This document shows positions 61,749 to 64,000 of a DNA stretch of 64,000 nt, in pieces; position 1 is the first letter of the stretch; each line of letters begins with the position of its first letter. Source of the stretch: Nocardioidaceae bacterium. GTDB taxonomy: Bacteria; Actinomycetota; Actinomycetes; Propionibacteriales; Nocardioidaceae. A program made the position numbers and the translations under genes. The DNA is taken from NCBI GenBank assembly GCA_030655315.1, contig JAURVT010000017.1, positions 1-64,000 of the forward strand. Reading direction: 5' to 3'. The notes beneath the pieces were generated by a model. The model was not told where the DNA came from. It worked only from the letters and a program-made list of their open reading frames with translations, and made no database searches.

Positions 61749-62324
61749 ATGGCGCGACCCCGGGACCCCTCGATCGACGTCCGGGTGATCGAGAGCTGCG
61801 TGGAGCTGCTCGACGAGGTCGGCCGGGCCGGTCTGACCCGGGCGAGGATCGCGGAGCGCGCAGGCGTGAGCCTGCCCGCGGTGAACCGGCGCTTCGCCGG
61901 CGTCGACGAGATCGTCCTGGCCATCTCACGGACACCACCTCGTCCCGCCCCGGGGGCGCCGTCCCTGGACGACGCCACGTCGTTGCGCGACTTCCTCACC
62001 CGGTCGCTGGTGCGCACCGCCCTCTCCTTCGCCGCCGGGCCCGTGCGTCGCCCCGCGGCCGAGCTGCTCGCGGTGGCCGCTGGCGACGAGCTCGTCGACG
62101 ACGCGTTCCAGGAGACGCTCGACCGCGTCCGGGAGGTCGGTCGTGGATGGGTCGAGCACGCCCGGGCGGCAGGAGAGGTCCGCCTCGACGTCGACGCCGA
62201 GGCGCTGCTCGACGCGGCCGCCGGTGCGGCCTACTACCGGCTGCTCTGGCGGGGCGAGGCGCTGGACACCGACGACGCCGCCCGGCTCGTCGACCTCCTC
62301 CTCCTCGGCGCGGCACCGCGCTGA
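61749..62324 (+). CDS. TetR-family regulator
   Basis: 191 aa. HTH about 10-55 (DVRVIESCVELLDEVGRAGL, RARIAERAGVSLPAVNRRFA), with the tail expected of TetR_C_11-like regulators (VREVGRGWVEHARAAGEVRL, AEALLDAAAGAAYYRLLW). Probably leaderless. Likely controls the divergent 90-aa protein and itself through CGTTA-N7-TAACG. The membrane protein gene 72 nt downstream could be in the same unit. Confidence 0.85.
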   Translation: MARPRDPSIDVRVIESCVELLDEVGRAGLTRARIAERAGVSLPAVNRRFAGVDEIVLAISRTPPRPAPGAPSLDDATSLRDFLTRSLVRTALSFAAGPVRRPAAELLAVAAGDELVDDAFQETLDRVREVGRGWVEHARAAGEVRLDVDAEALLDAAAGAAYYRLLWRGEALDTDDAARLVDLLLLGAAPR

Positions 62325-62396
62325 CGGCATATCCCCGCAACGACAGCGATGATACCGGGTATGGTGGTGGTCTTCGACGAGAAACAGGTGCCCTCC

Positions 62397-63077
62397 ATGA
62401 CCGCGACCTCCCACGACCGCCCGACCCGGACCCAGGACCGCCCGCGCCGCCGCGGGCCCGTCGTCGACGTCGTCGCCCTGGTGGGGATCGGGGTGGTCGC
62501 CGGCGCGCTGACCTCGCTCGGCCAGGGCCACCTGCCCGAGCAGCTGAGCTCGCTCGCGAACGCGGCGACCCCGTGGACGGTGGTCGCGTACCTCTGCGCA
62601 CTGCTCCCCCGGCGGCTCTGGGCGTCGGTGGCGTTCGCCTTCCTCGGCTTCGTGCTCCTGCTCGTCGGGTACGAGATCGCGTCGACCCTCCGGGTGGACG
62701 TGGGGATGTCGTCGCTGACGTGGACCTTCTGGCTGGGGGTCGGGCTCGTCGTCGCCCTCCCCCTCGGCTACGCGGCCTGGGCCGTGCACGCCCGACCGCG
62801 GCTCGGCATGCTGCTGTCGGTGGGGCTGCTGTCGGGCCTGGCGGTCGGCGAGGGCGTCATGGGGCTCACCGTGGTGGCGGCGACCACGTCGCCGGTGTAC
62901 TGGAGCCTGAGCATCGCCGCGGGCGTCCTCGGCCTCACCTGGTACGGCCTCCGCACCCGGTCCGTCCGCTCGCTCGGGACGGCCGTGCTGCTCGCCGTCG
63001 CGTGCGGCGGCGTGTTCCTGCTGCTTCAGGCCGGGTCGGGCCGGGTCTGGTTCTTCCTGTCCGACCACCTGCTGTAG
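62397..63077 (+). CDS. Integral membrane protein, probably DUF6518
   Basis: 226 aa from the ATG at 62397 (AGGTG 6 nt upstream; in-frame ATGs at 62349 and 62361 lie in the promoter region, where TATGGT and GGGTAT occur). Six to seven hydrophobic helices (VVDVVALVGIGVVAGALTSL, PWTVVAYLCALLPRRLWASV, SPVYWSLSIAAGVLGLTWYG). The PRRLWASV loop after helix 2 recalls the DUF6518 family, from memory and so uncertain. Function unknown. Confidence 0.7.
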   Translation: MTATSHDRPTRTQDRPRRRGPVVDVVALVGIGVVAGALTSLGQGHLPEQLSSLANAATPWTVVAYLCALLPRRLWASVAFAFLGFVLLLVGYEIASTLRVDVGMSSLTWTFWLGVGLVVALPLGYAAWAVHARPRLGMLLSVGLLSGLAVGEGVMGLTVVAATTSPVYWSLSIAAGVLGLTWYGLRTRSVRSLGTAVLLAVACGGVFLLLQAGSGRVWFFLSDHLL

Positions 63078-63080
63078 CCC

Positions 63081-63731
63081 CTACTCGAGCCCGCGCACCT
63101 CGGGCTCGGTCTTGTCGCGCACCTCGTCGGCCGTGACGCCCGGGGCGAGCTCGACGAGCCGCAGGCCGCCGCCGTCCGGGACGACGTCGATCACCGCGAG
63201 GTCGGTGATGATGCGCTGCACCACCGCCAGACCGGTGAACGGCAGCGAGCACTCCCGGACGATCTTGTAGGAGCCGTCGCGCGCCACGTGCTCCATCAGG
63301 ACGATCACGCGCTTGGCGCCGTGGACGAGGTCCATCGCGCCCCCCATACCCTTGACCATCTTGCCGGGGATCATCCAGTTCGCGATGTCGCCGGTGGCCG
63401 AGACCTGCATCGCGCCGAGGATGGCCGCGTCGATCTTGCCGCCGCGGATCATGCCGAAGCTGGTGGCCGAGTCGAAGAAGGACGCCCCGCGGCGCAGGGT
63501 CACGGTCTCCTTGCCGGCATTGATCAGGTCGGGGTCCTCGTCGCCGTCGAACGGGTAGGGCCCCACGCCCAGGATGCCGTTCTCGCTCTGCAGGACGAGC
63601 TCGACGTCGTCGTCCACGTAGTTCGGGACGAGCGTCGGCAGCCCGATGCCCAGGTTGACGTAGGACCCGTCGACCAGCTCGGACGCGGCCCGCGCGGCCA
63701 TCTGCTCGCGGCTCCACCCGTGGTCGCTCAT
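63081..63731 (-). CDS. scoB: 3-oxoacid CoA-transferase subunit B
   Basis: 216 aa. [20 protein letters not shown], then [16 protein letters not shown] with SENG, the glutamate that forms the CoA thioester, and [20 protein letters not shown] and [19 protein letters not shown]. This is a standard ScoB/AtoA-like beta subunit. It transfers CoA from succinyl-CoA or another donor to a 3-oxoacid. ATGA overlap with subunit A upstream. Confidence 0.9.
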   Translation of the reverse strand: MSDHGWSREQMAARAASELVDGSYVNLGIGLPTLVPNYVDDDVELVLQSENGILGVGPYPFDGDEDPDLINAGKETVTLRRGASFFDSATSFGMIRGGKIDAAILGAMQVSATGDIANWMIPGKMVKGMGGAMDLVHGAKRVIVLMEHVARDGSYKIVRECSLPFTGLAVVQRIITDLAVIDVVPDGGGLRLVELAPGVTADEVRDKTEPEVRGLE

Positions 63732-64000
63732 CCGGCGTCCCCATCCCGCTCGGCCGCGGCCGGCTCGACCCGCTCGCGCACCGTGCGCTTCTCGATCCGC
63801 TTCTCCGCGGCCTGCTCGGGCGTCAGTGCCACCACGCGCTGGACGAAGACGCCGGGGGTGTGGACGTCGTCCGGCCCGATCTCGCCCGGCTCGACGAGGT
63901 GCTCGACCTCGGCGATGGTCAGGCGTGCGCACATCGCCGCGAGCGGGTTGAAGTTCCGGGCCGAGTCGCGGTAGACGAGGTTGCCGTGCCGGTCGCCCTT
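63728..64000 (-). CDS. scoA: 3-oxoacid CoA-transferase subunit A, partial (5' end outside the window)
   Basis: The last 90 codons are present: [55 protein letters not shown]. These match the C-terminal third of ScoA-type alpha subunits (about 235-260 aa in full), with a charged tail after the core. The start lies beyond 64000. Overlaps scoB by ATGA. Confidence 0.88.
   Translation of the reverse strand, partial: KGDRHGNLVYRDSARNFNPLAAMCARLTIAEVEHLVEPGEIGPDDVHTPGVFVQRVVALTPEQAAEKRIEKRTVRERVEPAAAERDGDAG

Overview
The window is chromosomal DNA of a very GC-rich actinomycete. The signs are strong G/C bias at third codon positions, many GTG starts, ATGA/GTGA gene overlaps, several genes that look leaderless (a TANNNT box 6-7 nt before the start codon), GAF-ANTAR proteins, a DevR-like regulator and Acr3/ArsC/ArsR genes. 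I would guess Nocardioidaceae or a relative, but no rRNA or marker gene settles this. I see no tRNA, rRNA, CRISPR array, insertion sequence or phage gene.

0-16.6 kb is one catabolic locus. A minus-strand pair encodes a fused E1 alpha/beta and an E2 of a 2-oxoacid or acetoin dehydrogenase complex. Next come plus-strand genes for a VOC protein, a GntR regulator, an XRE-cupin regulator and a PRISE-type reductase. Facing them is a seven-gene minus-strand operon: ribose-type ABC permease, binding lipoprotein, ATPase-permease fusion, an M24 (creatinase/DMSP-lyase fold) protein and three medium-chain dehydrogenases, one very like 2,3-butanediol dehydrogenase. Four copies of one operator, TGTWCA-N7-TGWACA, lie in front of the E1/VOC, XRE-cupin, reductase and transporter transcription units and tie the locus into one regulon.

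16.6-33 kb holds short accessory modules: GNAT, a formaldehyde-dehydrogenase-like ADH, an NAD(P)-binding protein, a scar made of three gene remnants (19.8-21.3 kb), MerR-cupin-ADH, a short family-A DNA polymerase, DUF899, TetR-ADH, MFS-thioesterase-TetR, and a hydrolase-TetR-GrpB operon. 33-44 kb has a NarL-type two-component system next to an ABC exporter, an SDR/XRE pair, a VOC protein, an ECF sigma factor with a membrane-anchored partner, an acyl-CoA ligase, an MFS/XRE pair and a lipoprotein.

44.9-55.6 kb looks like a DosR/DevR-type stress island: three GAF-ANTAR proteins, a MerR protein with a degenerate cobalamin-type domain, a universal stress protein, a PPOX flavoprotein, a DevS-like sensor (frameshifted), a DevR-like regulator and a fused USP-nitroreductase. 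GGGAC-N4-GTCCC boxes stand before the three effector genes. 55.6-57.6 kb is an arsenic locus (ArsC, Acr3, ArsR). 57.6-64 kb contains a GAF-GGDEF protein with a degenerate signature, an XRE (frameshifted)/SDR pair, a molybdopterin-binding protein, a TetR gene, a membrane protein and a 3-oxoacid CoA-transferase whose A subunit runs off the end.
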